DNA of 64,000 nucleotides from CAJCIT01 sp963771305 (GCA_963771305.1 CAVYTS010000037.1:62001-126000), one strand, 5' to 3'; positions 45,752 through 55,437 are shown, counted from the stretch's first letter. Notes: a model not told the origin generated them from the sequence alone. Numbers and translations: made by a program.

Positions 45752-46060
45752 CTAATGGATGTCGATGTGGAGATCGGCGTCCGAATGATGGTGACGCCAC
45801 TCCCAATACTCTTGCTGCTCCCGGGGGTTTAGGGCTGTGAACTGGCGATATTCGTGATGCTGGTCGGTCCAATACATGCGATAGGCCCGCTCCTCACGTT
45901 CGTTCCACTCGTGCTTGTCATGGTGGGCTTTGTCTTGGTAGATCACGACCCCGTGGTCATGGTCACGATCTTGGTCTTGGGCCCGTAATACTGCGGGACT
46001 CATTGCCACTGAAGTTACAAGAGCGGCGCTGAGAAGAGCCGCATTTACGAAACGGGACAT
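45752..46060 (-). CDS. Small secreted His/Asp-rich protein
   Basis: 102 residues from the ATG at 46058-46060, chosen because aggag precedes it and a clear signal peptide follows (NAALLSAALVTSVAM ending SPAVLRA). The mature part is highly charged (QDQDRDHDHG, HHDKHEWNEREERAYRMYW) and His/Trp-rich, ending HHHSDADLHIDIH, which could bind metal ions. I do not recognise a named family, but short proteins of this composition are frequent in Acidobacteriota. The gene faces away from the DUF3300 gene. Confidence 0.72.
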   Translation of the reverse strand: MSRFVNAALLSAALVTSVAMSPAVLRAQDQDRDHDHGVVIYQDKAHHDKHEWNEREERAYRMYWTDQHHEYRQFTALNPREQQEYWEWRHHHSDADLHIDIH

Positions 46061-46355
46061 AGTCACTCTCCTGCGTCGACTTAGGCAGTTACTTTGCCAC
46101 TGACTTTGCTTGTCGAATTTGCAAGCGCAAGTCACTGAAGCGCAAGGAGAAGACCACACACCGCGAGTGGTTCCACTACACAGAATTTATTTTGGGCCCG
46201 GTAAATAGTGCCGCTGACAGCCCTGCAAAGCTTTCTAAACCGGCTTTAATGTGGGCCTGCAAAGCCCGCGCGTACCCTCGCTTGAAACATCGGCGTCTAA
46301 CAAGCAGACATAAAGGCCCACCGTGCAGTTTGGGTCGTCAGGAGACTTCATTGTG

Positions 46356-47405
46356 ATGCCATCGTTAAATAGGATTTCCAAATGGAAGGTAGGAGCTTTG
46401 CTGAGCGTGATCGTGGCTCTTCCCGCGCTCGCGCAAGATCCGAATCAATACCCGCAAACGCAGCCGCCGCCTGAGCAGCAACAGTACCCGCCTCAGGGTC
46501 AGTACCCGCCTCAGGGTCAATACCCGCCTCAGGGTCAACACCCGCCTCAGGGTCAATACCCGCCTCAGGGTCAGTATCCACCCGCACAAGGGCAATACCC
46601 GCCGCAGTCAGGCCAGTACCCACAAGGGCAATACCCGCCTGGGCAGTATCCAGCTCCGCCCGTCTTCGCGCAGCAACAGCTGGATCAGCTGGTTGGACCA
46701 GTGGCGCTATATCCGGATGGATTGCTGGCGCAAGTGCTTACGGCTGCGACCTATTCGAACGAAATTCCCGATGCCGCGACTTGGGCGAATCAGCATCAAT
46801 ATCTAAAGGGAGACGCTTTGGCGCAAGCTATCCGGCAGGACAACCTCAGCTTCGATCCCAGCGTGATGGCTTTGTTACCATTTCCTAGCGTGCTCGACTA
46901 TATGGCTCGATATATGGGCTGGACGCAGGATCTGGGCAATGCCGTACTCGCACAACGAGACCAAGTCATGGATTCCGTTCAACGGTTGCGTCAGGAGTCG
47001 TATGACTACGGGTACCTGAGGAGCAATCAGACCCAGCGAGTGATCATGGAGCCCGGCGCGATTCAAATTGTTCCCGTGTCACCTGATTATTATTACGTCC
47101 CCTACTACAACCCAATGGTCGTTTTTGCACGACCGCGGCCCGGCTTCTACGTCGGCGGAGCAATTGGCTTTGGACCTGGAATCACTATCGGAGCCGCCTT
47201 CGCGCCTTGGGGTTGGGGCGGAGTCGGTTTTGGCTGGACGAATCACACCATTCTCATCGACCGTCGTCCGTGGGTCCGAACCTGGACGAACAGAGGCGTC
47301 TACGTACACCCCTATGCCGTGCCCTATCATCCAGTCCCCGGACCGCGTTCAGAGCATCACGAATATCGCCATTATGAAGAGCACGAGCACCACGAGGCGC
47401 ATTAG
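46356..47405 (+). CDS. Secreted DUF3300 protein with a Pro/Gln-rich repeat region
   Basis: 349 residues from the ATG at 46356 (aggag 11 bp upstream; GTG at 46353 is the alternative). A signal peptide (VGALLSVIVALPALA) is followed by a repeat tract of YPPQGQ units (about residues 35-100), then DUF3300 (about 105-225: QLDQLVGPVALYPDGLLAQ, ATYSNEIPDAATWA, DPSVMALLPFPSVLDYMA) and a Gly/Trp/His-rich C-terminus (FAPWGWGGVGFGW, HHEYRHYEEHEHHEAH). DUF3300 proteins are secreted and of unknown function. No signs of decay. Confidence 0.92.
   Translation: MPSLNRISKWKVGALLSVIVALPALAQDPNQYPQTQPPPEQQQYPPQGQYPPQGQYPPQGQHPPQGQYPPQGQYPPAQGQYPPQSGQYPQGQYPPGQYPAPPVFAQQQLDQLVGPVALYPDGLLAQVLTAATYSNEIPDAATWANQHQYLKGDALAQAIRQDNLSFDPSVMALLPFPSVLDYMARYMGWTQDLGNAVLAQRDQVMDSVQRLRQESYDYGYLRSNQTQRVIMEPGAIQIVPVSPDYYYVPYYNPMVVFARPRPGFYVGGAIGFGPGITIGAAFAPWGWGGVGFGWTNHTILIDRRPWVRTWTNRGVYVHPYAVPYHPVPGPRSEHHEYRHYEEHEHHEAH
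46482..46571 (+). repeat. 18-bp tandem repeat inside the DUF3300 gene (five near-identical units)
   Basis: Five units of cagtacccgcctcagggt, differing at one or two positions, run head to tail and encode QYPPQG. Degenerate units continue to about 46650. The length being a multiple of three keeps the frame when units are gained or lost. Confidence 0.9.
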
Positions 47406-47451
47406 AAATCTGGCCGTGGCTTAGTGGGCAAAGGAGCGCAGCTCGCGTGCT

Positions 47452-47803
47452 TCAACCAATCGCCATAAACAACAGCGCGATCACAAACGCCGGTCCGGCG
47501 ATAGCAAGAATCCAGGTCAACTGGATAGCTGCCGGGCCGGGACCGCGAAGTCACCAAAGCCACGTACAGCAGGCCGGCGAAGGCATAAAACAAGGCTCCT
47601 ACCCACTCCCAGCGCCAGGCGAGCAGGAGGATGGCGAGCACCACGAATACCGGAACCAAATGCATGGTTAGCGCCAAAGCAGTGTCCCGGAATCCACGGT
47701 GTTCGCTGAAAACATCGAGGGCGAAAAGGCTGAGGAAGGCGGCGAAGGCGATTGAGAGAGCGCGCGGCGACCAGAACAACAGCCGTCCCGAGAGGGTAGA
47801 CAT
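47452..47803 (-). CDS. Small four-helix membrane protein, frameshifted
   Basis: The first frame encodes ALSIAFAAFLSLFALDVF, TALALTMHLVPVFVVLAILL and WEWVGALFYAFAGLLYVAL, three membrane helices. Around 47550 it should switch to the next frame, which supplies a fourth helix (WILAIAGPAFVIALLFMAIG) and a TGA at 47452-47454. The uncorrected frame ends in an unlikely hydrophilic tail. One extra base in acttcgcggtccc explains it. The layout and GPxFxIxxLF motif match a small uncharacterised membrane family (DUF7670-like, from memory). Function unknown. Confidence 0.65.
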
Positions 47804-47871
47804 TGGTGCTCCTGCCCGATACTACACCGGACGCCGCCCAGGAGAAACAGTCGTCTCGATTGGTCCCGCCG

Positions 47872-49056
47872 CTACTGGAACAACTGCGGCGCGAACTCGT
47901 TCAGGTGATCGCGCCAGTTGAGCCAGGTATGACCGCCGGCGCTTTCCAGAAACACCGGCTGGAAGCCGTGCTCTTTCAACATGGCGACGGTCGCTTTTGA
48001 GACCGGGATCAACCGGTCATCGCTGCCGGTTGAGAACCAGAGTAGCCTCAAGCCGGGCTTCAGAGCTGCATTGTCGAGCATGGCAGCGTGCTGCTGCACC
48101 CACTCAGCCGGAACGGTGGCGGGAGGAGGTGCGGCGCCCGCCGCGGTTCCTGGGCGCGGCCCTCGCGAGAACACGCCGGAGCTGAACACGCCCACGTACG
48201 CGACGCGATCCAGGTGGGACATCGCGAAGTTCAGCGTCTGGCCTCCGCCCATGGACAAGCCTGCGATCGCCGTGTGTGGCCGGTCCGTCAGGACACGATA
48301 GTTCTTCTCGACGTATGGCATCACGTCGGTGACGAAATCGTCGCCAAACTCGTCGCGCGCGGGCTGTCCGTTTGACGGAGGTCTGAAGATCTCCCGCGAT
48401 GTGTGGCCGGCCGGCATCACGACAACCATCGGCGCAGCTTTCTTGGCGGCAATCAGGTTATCCATGATGAAGTTGGCACGCCCCACCGAGGTCCAGGAAT
48501 CGTCGCTATCGCTGGCGCCGTGCAATAGGTAAAAGACAGGGTACTTCGAGCTGCTTGTCTCGTAGCCGGGCGGCGTATAGACGTGCATCCGGCGGATGCG
48601 TCCGAGTGCGGTTGAGTAGTAGTACGCCGCCGATACGGAGCCGTGTGGGACATTGCGTACGTCGACAAAATCGGCACCGGGCACCACCACCAAACTCCAC
48701 GCCATGGCGTTCGACTCGCTCACGGCGGGATTGCGTGGATCCATGGTTGGGACGCCATCGACTAGGAAGGTGTATCGATACGCGCCAGTCGGGACGGGAG
48801 CGACCGTCGCTTCCCACACACCCGGATCGTTCTTGGCGAATGCAGGAGGCTTCTGATCCGGCGTAGGAATGTCGCTGGCCCGTAGGGAAACCGCTTTGGC
48901 GTCTGGGGCCAGAATACGGAATACGATTTGGCGGTCCGGCGTCACTTCAGGCGACGTGAATACCGGTCCTTGCGGGGAAGCCTGGGCGTGCACTGCGACC
49001 GTTGAGAGCGACCATGCCAGCGCCAGCCCAAAGGCGAACTGCTGCTTAAGCCTCAT
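47872..49056 (-). CDS. Secreted esterase (EstD/feruloyl-esterase type) with N-terminal CBM48-like domain
   Basis: About 394 residues from the ATG at 49054-49056, with ggagg 8 bp upstream; earlier in-frame ATGs lack a site. A signal peptide (FAFGLALAWSLSTVAVHA) is followed by an immunoglobulin-like CBM48-type domain (about 40-125: VTPDRQIVFRILAPDAKAV, GAYRYTFLVDGV) and an alpha/beta hydrolase (YPVFYLLHGASDSDDSW, nucleophile Ser in TAIAGLSMGGGQTLNFA, catalytic His in SAGGHTWLNWRDHL). It probably cleaves acyl or feruloyl esters from polysaccharides outside the cell. Divergent from the PadR gene, intact. Confidence 0.92.
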   Translation of the reverse strand: MRLKQQFAFGLALAWSLSTVAVHAQASPQGPVFTSPEVTPDRQIVFRILAPDAKAVSLRASDIPTPDQKPPAFAKNDPGVWEATVAPVPTGAYRYTFLVDGVPTMDPRNPAVSESNAMAWSLVVVPGADFVDVRNVPHGSVSAAYYYSTALGRIRRMHVYTPPGYETSSSKYPVFYLLHGASDSDDSWTSVGRANFIMDNLIAAKKAAPMVVVMPAGHTSREIFRPPSNGQPARDEFGDDFVTDVMPYVEKNYRVLTDRPHTAIAGLSMGGGQTLNFAMSHLDRVAYVGVFSSGVFSRGPRPGTAAGAAPPPATVPAEWVQQHAAMLDNAALKPGLRLLWFSTGSDDRLIPVSKATVAMLKEHGFQPVFLESAGGHTWLNWRDHLNEFAPQLFQ

Positions 49057-49282
49057 CAGGAATGCCTCCATGTCAACGCTTCGAGTGTACGCCCTGCGGG
49101 TCAATTGATCGCGGCTATCACAAGCACCCCAGAAGGGTCGGGGTTGAGGGAGAGCAGCCGAACAAGACCGAATGGAATAAGTCTCTTTGATTCCTAATTT
49201 TAGGGGCAATCAAGCGGTGAACAGTGAAATTCTTTTGCTTGGGGTGGAACAAAACCGGTGAACTTGCGTCCATACTACTGTG

Positions 49283-49296
49283 TCCCATATAAGGGA
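49283..49296. promoter_or_regulatory. Candidate PadR operator
   Basis: TCCC-atataa-GGGA, an inverted repeat of four-base arms with an AT-rich centre, lies 10 bp upstream of the padR ATG (49306). PadR regulators usually bind a palindrome over their own promoter, so autoregulation is a reasonable guess. The arms are short. Confidence 0.35.
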
Positions 49297-49305
49297 TCGA
49301 ATAAT

Positions 49306-49650
49306 ATGACTCTGAGTCGCCACGATCCGGAATGGAAAAAGGGAAGCGCAGAACTTCTCGTGTTGTCGCTGCTCGAGGATCAGGCTCGTCACGGGTATGA
49401 CATTTCCAAGCTGATCCAGGTTCGATCCGGCGGTGGCTTGCAGTTTCACGTCACTTCGCTCTATCCGTTGCTTCACCGGCTGGAGGAACAAGGGTCGATC
49501 GAAGGGCGATGGGTAGAAAAAGCGGAGCAGCGCCGGCGCCGGTATTACAGTCTGACAGCGCAAGGCAGGGAGTTGCTGCGCTCGAAGCAGGAGAGCTGGA
49601 AGGACTTCGTCGCCATCATCAGCCGAGTCACGGGGATCGAACATGCCTGA
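49306..49650 (+). CDS. PadR-family transcriptional regulator
   Basis: 114 residues from the ATG at 49306 (agggatcg upstream); the longer frame runs back into the operator region. Winged-helix features: GSAELLVLSLLEDQARHGYD, SKLIQVRSGGG, TSLYPLLHRLEEQGSIEG and RRRYYSLTAQGRELL. PadR proteins repress a target operon and release it when a ligand binds. This gene overlaps the ADOP permease gene by 8 bp, the arrangement seen many times in Acidobacteriota genomes, where the regulator controls its co-transcribed transporter. Confidence 0.93.
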   Translation: MTLSRHDPEWKKGSAELLVLSLLEDQARHGYDISKLIQVRSGGGLQFHVTSLYPLLHRLEEQGSIEGRWVEKAEQRRRRYYSLTAQGRELLRSKQESWKDFVAIISRVTGIEHA

Positions 49651-52381
49651 TTGGAAACGTCTGGTTCGAGGACGGCTGGAGCCCTTGCGGCTAACGGCCG
49701 CAGCGGAGGCGGATCTTACTGAGGAACTCGCTCAGCATCTTGAAGACTACTACCGCGAGCTACTGAATGGCGGCGCCACGGAAGGCCAGGCATACCAGCA
49801 GGCTGTCGCCGAATTGGATGACACGTACCCGCTGCAAGCGGGATTGAAGAGGAGTCAGCGAATGCCAAGATATGAGGCCGTGCTGGTAGCCGATGCCAAG
49901 CCGGGCAATCTGATGGAAGACCTCTTGAGAGATCTCCGTTATGCCGGACGCACCATGTGGAAGAGTCCTCTGTTCGTATTGTTCGTGGTGCTGACGCTGG
50001 GCTTGGGGATTGGCGCGAACACCACGGTCTTCACGCTGATCAACACACTGATCTTGAATCCACTGCCCGTGCGGAACACGGGTGAGCTCGCCGGCATCGC
50101 GATGGCGGAATCGGGGCGCATGTCGAAGTCGGGCGCACCATCGCCTCTTTCGTACGCAGATCTGAAGGACTTTCAGGCCAGGAACGAGGTCTTCAGTTCG
50201 CTGGCGGGGTACACATCTCCGCGGATTGTGACCTTCCATACGGGTGACGATTCGCAGCGGATGTTCGACGAGTTAGTGACTGGCAATTACTTCGAGACGT
50301 TGGGCCTCAAGCCTGCTGTGGGACGTTTCTTCCTGCCTGATGAGGACAGCACTGCGGGCGCGCACCCCGTTGCGGTACTGAACTACGGGACTTGGCAGTC
50401 GCGCTTTGGTGGTGCGGCTGACATTGTGGGCGAGACAGTGCGGCTCAACAACGTGGCCTTCACGGTTGTAGGCGTTGCTCCGCCGAAGTTCATCGGAGTT
50501 AACGCAATATTCGGCCCCGATTTGTGGATACCTGCCTCCATGGCCGAACAACTGATGCCCAATGAGATGCATAGTGCGCTGAGCGATCGCAGCAAAGCAT
50601 TCTTCCAGGGCGTGGGGCGATTTAAGCCGGGCGTTGCCGCGACCCAGGCGGAGGCAAATATGGTGGCCATCGCGGCCGACTTGGCGCGCGAGTATCCGGA
50701 GGTCAATGAAGGTCATACGGTAACGGTGCGTCCTATTCGCGACGTGGTCTTTGCGAGCGCTAGCAGCGGATCGACGCCGATCCTGTACGCCAGCGCCGGG
50801 CTCTTGATTGTCGTTGGCATTGTGCTGCTGATAGCGTGTTCGAACGTGGCGAACCTGTTAATGGCTCGTTCGGCGGCGCGACAACAGGAGATGGCGGTGC
50901 GGTTGGCGATGGGAGCAAGCCGGCGAAGGCTAGTGCGTCAACTGCTCACCGAGAGCGTACTGCTTGGTTTTCTTAGCGGCGTTCTGGGGCTAGTCATTAG
51001 TTATGCGGGATTGCATTTCCTATTCGCAATGCTGCCGGGGTCCGCGAATTTCGTTACGCCGAAGCTGGATGCAACCGTATTCGCCTTTACATTGCTCATC
51101 TCCCTGGCGACGGGATTCCTGTTTGGGACTGTGCCAGCTTTTAAGGCGTCAGGCGGCGGAGTAGCGGAAGCGTTGAAGGAAGAAGCGCGCACCACCGGGA
51201 AGAACCGCAGGAGCGTTACGCTAGCTAACGCGCTGTTGGTGGGTCAGGTAGCATTCTCGTTTCTGCTACTGGTGACGGCGGCATTGTTTTTGCGAAGCAT
51301 CGGTCGTGCGTACCAAATTGATCCAGGGTTTCAGACCGCGCATCTTGCGCTCTTCATCACGAACCCGGGGCAAGCTGGATACTCGAAGGCGCAGACGAAG
51401 GCTTTCTACACTGACGTCCGCGATCGAGTGACACGAGGACTAGGCGTGGAGTCTTTATCGTGGGCCTCGAACCAGCCACTCTGGGCCCGCTCTGTCAGCG
51501 GATTAAATGTGGAAGGGCGGCAGCAACGTTCGCAGGCCGACAGAATCACAACCATAGTCAACACCGTGGACCGCGACTATTTCGAGACGGCGGGCGTGGC
51601 GATCGATAGCGGGCGCGAATTCACGGACATTGATCAGGAAACATCGACGCCTGTCGCCATCGTCAATGAGAAGATGGCGCATGACTATTGGCCGGGCGGA
51701 AACGCGTTGGGTAAGCGCATTCAACTGGCCAACGAAAAACAGCTGCGCGAGATTGTCGGCATTGCCAGGACGGGTAACTACACGAACTGGGCTGAGCCCC
51801 CACAGCCATGCGTGTATGTGCCGCTGGAACAAAACTATTCAGATGGGATGACCTTGTACGTGCGCAGCAAGGGAGATCCGCAACTGCTCCTGCTCCCCAT
51901 CCAGCGTGAGCTTCACGCTGCCGGGCCCCACATATTGGCAAGCACTGTAAGAACCGGACGCGAAATCATCGATGGCGGTTTGTTTCAGGCAAAGATGGGC
52001 GTGGGCCTTTTAAGCCTGTTCGGGTTGCTAGCTCTGGTTCTGGCAAGCATTGGCCTCTACGGGATCCTCGCTTATTCCGTGAATCAGCGAAAGCGGGAAA
52101 TCGGATTGCGCATGGCGTTGGGTGCGGCTCAGAGAAGCGTGCTTACGCTGATTTTGAAACAGGGCATGTCGTTAGTCTTGATCGGTGTTGCGATCGGCTT
52201 CGGAGCGTCGTTACTCGTTGGGCGCCTGCTGGCGAGGCTGCTATACGGAGTAAGTGCAGCTGATCCAGTTAGCGTAGCGGCAGCGGCGGGTCTGCTGTTA
52301 GTAATCTCGCTGCTGGCATGCTACCTGCCGGCCCGGTGGGCAAGCCGGGTTGATCCGCTGGTAGCGCTGCGAGAGGGGTGA
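49643..52381 (+). CDS. ABC permease of the duplicated-orphan (ADOP, MacB-type) family
   Basis: 912 residues. An N-terminal helical segment typical of ADOP proteins (LTEELAQHLEDYYRELL) precedes DLRYAGRTMWKSPLF and the first membrane helix (about 110-135). MacB-type periplasmic domains follow, and two FtsX blocks: LLIACSNVANLLMARSAARQ (about 393-412) and LLALVLASIGLYGILAYSV with KREIGLRMALGAAQRSVL (about 795-840). No ATPase domain and no ATPase gene lie next to it, which is why the family is called orphan. Function unproven; export of peptides, lipids or lipoproteins is suggested by MacB. Translation is coupled to padR. Confidence 0.93.
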   Translation: MPDWKRLVRGRLEPLRLTAAAEADLTEELAQHLEDYYRELLNGGATEGQAYQQAVAELDDTYPLQAGLKRSQRMPRYEAVLVADAKPGNLMEDLLRDLRYAGRTMWKSPLFVLFVVLTLGLGIGANTTVFTLINTLILNPLPVRNTGELAGIAMAESGRMSKSGAPSPLSYADLKDFQARNEVFSSLAGYTSPRIVTFHTGDDSQRMFDELVTGNYFETLGLKPAVGRFFLPDEDSTAGAHPVAVLNYGTWQSRFGGAADIVGETVRLNNVAFTVVGVAPPKFIGVNAIFGPDLWIPASMAEQLMPNEMHSALSDRSKAFFQGVGRFKPGVAATQAEANMVAIAADLAREYPEVNEGHTVTVRPIRDVVFASASSGSTPILYASAGLLIVVGIVLLIACSNVANLLMARSAARQQEMAVRLAMGASRRRLVRQLLTESVLLGFLSGVLGLVISYAGLHFLFAMLPGSANFVTPKLDATVFAFTLLISLATGFLFGTVPAFKASGGGVAEALKEEARTTGKNRRSVTLANALLVGQVAFSFLLLVTAALFLRSIGRAYQIDPGFQTAHLALFITNPGQAGYSKAQTKAFYTDVRDRVTRGLGVESLSWASNQPLWARSVSGLNVEGRQQRSQADRITTIVNTVDRDYFETAGVAIDSGREFTDIDQETSTPVAIVNEKMAHDYWPGGNALGKRIQLANEKQLREIVGIARTGNYTNWAEPPQPCVYVPLEQNYSDGMTLYVRSKGDPQLLLLPIQRELHAAGPHILASTVRTGREIIDGGLFQAKMGVGLLSLFGLLALVLASIGLYGILAYSVNQRKREIGLRMALGAAQRSVLTLILKQGMSLVLIGVAIGFGASLLVGRLLARLLYGVSAADPVSVAAAAGLLLVISLLACYLPARWASRVDPLVALREG

Positions 52382-52423
52382 CGGCGACCGAGCACCGGCT
52401 CTATTTCGCATCTGCGCGGAACG

Positions 52424-55393
52424 TTATGCGATGGCCTTCTCAGCGAAGGCGCGTTTGAGGAACTGTCCGGTGTAAGATTCCGCAACGTTGGCGACGGCTT
52501 CGGGAGTGCCCTGCGCAACAATTCTGCCGCCGCCATCGCCGCCTTCCGGGCCCAGATCGATGACCCAATCCGCGGCTTGAATCAGTTCCAGATTGTGCTC
52601 AATCAACAGAATGCTTCCACCGTTGTGGATCAGCCGTTCGAAAGCTTCGAGCAGCTTGGCGATGTCGTCATAATGCAGCCCGGTGGTGGGTTCGTCGAAG
52701 AGGAACAGCGTGCCTTGGCAAGAGGCCTGCGCCAGATGCGCTGCCAGCTTCACCCGCTGAGCCTCACCGCCCGAGAGAGTCGTTGCGGACTGGCCCAGCC
52801 GCAGATAGCCCAAGCCAACGTCATTCAACACCTTCAGGCGCGCTGACAGCTTTGGGGTGTCAGCGAAGAAAGAGATGGCCTCGCGCACAGTGAGTTGCAG
52901 TACCTCGTGGATGTTGCGGCCTTTGTAGCGAATGTCGAGCGTGGATGGTTTGAAGCGCGTCCCCTTACAGTCTTCGCAGACCAGTTCGACATCGGCCAGG
53001 AATTGCATCTCGACGGTGACGGTTCCATCGCCCTGGCAGGTGTCGCACCGGCCGCCGGGAATGTTGAACGAGAAGTGTCCCGGCGTATAGCCGCGCCGGT
53101 GTGCCTGGTGCGTAGCGGCGAACAAGTCACGGATGAGATCGAATGCCTTGATGTAGGTGACCGGGTTGGAGCGCGGCGTGCGGCCAATGGGTGACTGGTC
53201 CACCATCACCACGTTGGTCAGCAGGTCCGCTTTCTCGACCCGTCGCAGGTTCTGTTTACGAGCCTCCGGCGAGTCGGAATCGAAATCCACAGCCCCACGG
53301 CGATCGCGGTTCACTTGCTGATCGAGCGCGCGATAGATGCAGTCGTGAACCAGCGAAGACTTGCCCGAACCGGAGACGCCCGTGATGGCGACCAGGATGC
53401 CCAGCGGGATGTCGACGTCGACGTTCTTCAGATTGTTGGCCCGGGCACCAATGAAACGGATGACGCGCTTCGGATTGATTTTGCGGCGATCGAGAGCGCG
53501 CGAAACGGCCAACTCACCGCGCAGGTAGCGCCCGGTCAAGGATTGGGGGTGCTCCTTACTGGGAGGCGTGCGTGGCGGATCCATCAGTTGCGCGTAGGAA
53601 CCTTCGAAGATAATGCGGCCGCCCAGTTCGCCGGCGCCTGGACCGAGGTCGACGATGTGATCGGCGAAGTTCATCACCTCCGGGTCGTGCTCCACCACCA
53701 CGATGGTGTTGCCAAGGTCGCGAAGCTCATGGAGGATGCGAATCAGCCGCGCTGTATCGCGGCTATGAAGGCCGATGGAAGGCTCGTCCAGCACATAGGT
53801 TGCGCCCACGAGGCGCGAACCGAGACAAGTGGCAAGCGTGATGCGCTGGGATTCGCCACCCGAGAGAGTGGCAGACAGCCGGTCGAGCGTCAGGTACTCG
53901 AGACCCACGTCGTTGAGAAAGTTCAATCGTTGACGAATTTCAATCAGCAACTTGTCGGCGATTTCCGATTCTTCGGGGCTCAGTTGCAGGGCATCGAAGA
54001 AAGCGCGCGCCTGGGTGATATTCATGCGCGTCACTTGCGCGATGTTCGAGCCGCCCAGGGTGACGTAGAGAGCCTCAGGCCGCAGACGCCCGCCGCGGCA
54101 GGCAGGACACTGCGTGTAAGCCCGATAGCGGCTCATGAAGACGCGCACGTGAACCCGGTACTTCTTCTTTTCGACCTCGGCGAAGAAGCGGCGGATGTGC
54201 TTTATGACAAACTCGCGCTCGTCTTCCTCCAGGCTTGCCCAAGCGACGTTCAGACGCACCTTGTTCAGCGCTTTGGGCAGGAACTCTTCATCGTAATACC
54301 ACTTATAAACAGGCTTCGTCCAGGGGTCGACGGCGCCATTTTCGAGCGATGTCATCGGATCGGGAATGATCAGGCCCAGGTCGTAGTCGATGGTGTTGCC
54401 AAAGCCCTGGCAGACGGGACAGGCGCCAATGGGGCTGTTGAAGCTGAACAGCGTTGGCTCCGGAGCATTAACCGTAAGTCCGCAGACTTTGCACTGGTAA
54501 CGTTCGCTGAAGTGGAGACGAACCGGTTCGGCAACGCCAGCCTGCTCGAAGAAGACCTCGCCCGCTTCGCGATAGCAGATTTCCACCGTGTCAACGAGGC
54601 GTTGGTGCAGATCTTGCTGAATCACGAAGCGATCGACCAAGGCAAAGAGCGGCACAGAGAAATCAATATCGAGGAGAGACTCGGGCGTGGAGAATTCAAA
54701 CATCCTCCCGTTTTGGAAGAGACGGTTGAAGCCTTTCTTGCGCAGTTCGAAGAGGTGATCGCGAAGCGCGGACGCGTCTTTGCCGACGGCGGACTTAGGT
54801 GCGATGGATTTCGCAACGGGTTTCGAGCCCATGGTCTTACCGCGCGGCACGGGCGGCGCCGCAGGGGCTGCAACAGCGGGCGTCTTTACAGGAAAGAGCG
54901 CGTACCAGCGCGACCCTTCGGGCTGGGTGAGCATGGTCTCAGCCACCTGGTCGACTGTGTCGCATTGAATCCGCGTCCCGTCGTTGGGGCAGAAGGTGCG
55001 CCCTGCGCGCGCATATAGCAGCCGAAGGAAATCATAGATCTCGGTTGCGGTGGCGACGGTGGACCGGGGATTGCGGGTCTGGTTCTTCTGCTTGATCGCG
55101 ATGGGCGGCGCAATGCCGACTATTTCGTCCACGTCCGGCTTCTCCATGCGCTCCAGGAATTGCCGGGCGTAAGCGGAGAGAGATTCAACATAGCGGCGCT
55201 GGCCCTCTGCGTAGACGGTGTCGAAGACCAACGACGACTTGCCCGAGCCCGATACACCTGTGACGACCGTGAGCTTGTCGTGCGGGATGTCGAGGCTCAC
55301 ATTGCGCAGGTTGTGCACCCGCGCGCCGCGAATCGAGATCGCGGACGTGAGGGGAATTGAATGGGGCAACGCTGGCCTGGAATCGTCGGGCAT
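52424..55393 (-). CDS. uvrA: UvrABC excinuclease subunit A
   Basis: 989 residues. Two ABC modules: Walker A GVSGSGKSSLVFDTVYAEG (about 45-63) and GVSGSGKSSLVHDCIYRAL (about 670-688), signatures LSGGESQRITLA and LSGGEAQRVKLAAHLA, and Walker B YVLDEPSIGLH and LFDEPTTGLHYDD. Zinc modules CKVCGL...CPVCQG and CDTCQG...CEDCKG are present. A Pro/Ala/Lys-rich insert of about 45 residues (near 170-215) in the UvrB-binding region is longer than in E. coli UvrA. It recognises bulky DNA lesions and loads UvrB. Divergent from mutY, with an 18-bp palindrome between them. Confidence 0.96.
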   Translation of the reverse strand: MPDDSRPALPHSIPLTSAISIRGARVHNLRNVSLDIPHDKLTVVTGVSGSGKSSLVFDTVYAEGQRRYVESLSAYARQFLERMEKPDVDEIVGIAPPIAIKQKNQTRNPRSTVATATEIYDFLRLLYARAGRTFCPNDGTRIQCDTVDQVAETMLTQPEGSRWYALFPVKTPAVAAPAAPPVPRGKTMGSKPVAKSIAPKSAVGKDASALRDHLFELRKKGFNRLFQNGRMFEFSTPESLLDIDFSVPLFALVDRFVIQQDLHQRLVDTVEICYREAGEVFFEQAGVAEPVRLHFSERYQCKVCGLTVNAPEPTLFSFNSPIGACPVCQGFGNTIDYDLGLIIPDPMTSLENGAVDPWTKPVYKWYYDEEFLPKALNKVRLNVAWASLEEDEREFVIKHIRRFFAEVEKKKYRVHVRVFMSRYRAYTQCPACRGGRLRPEALYVTLGGSNIAQVTRMNITQARAFFDALQLSPEESEIADKLLIEIRQRLNFLNDVGLEYLTLDRLSATLSGGESQRITLATCLGSRLVGATYVLDEPSIGLHSRDTARLIRILHELRDLGNTIVVVEHDPEVMNFADHIVDLGPGAGELGGRIIFEGSYAQLMDPPRTPPSKEHPQSLTGRYLRGELAVSRALDRRKINPKRVIRFIGARANNLKNVDVDIPLGILVAITGVSGSGKSSLVHDCIYRALDQQVNRDRRGAVDFDSDSPEARKQNLRRVEKADLLTNVVMVDQSPIGRTPRSNPVTYIKAFDLIRDLFAATHQAHRRGYTPGHFSFNIPGGRCDTCQGDGTVTVEMQFLADVELVCEDCKGTRFKPSTLDIRYKGRNIHEVLQLTVREAISFFADTPKLSARLKVLNDVGLGYLRLGQSATTLSGGEAQRVKLAAHLAQASCQGTLFLFDEPTTGLHYDDIAKLLEAFERLIHNGGSILLIEHNLELIQAADWVIDLGPEGGDGGGRIVAQGTPEAVANVAESYTGQFLKRAFAEKAIA

Positions 55394-55437
55394 TGGCTAA
55401 AGACAATGGAGGGGAACGGCAGAGTCGCCGTCGCAGC

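Noticed and set aside
46482..46571. Possible CRISPR array
   Set aside because: Units are 18 bp, head to tail without spacers, and in frame inside a DUF3300 gene.
53315..55018. 567-codon open frame on the plus strand
   Set aside because: Antisense shadow of uvrA in GC-rich DNA; no signal, motif or ribosome-binding site.
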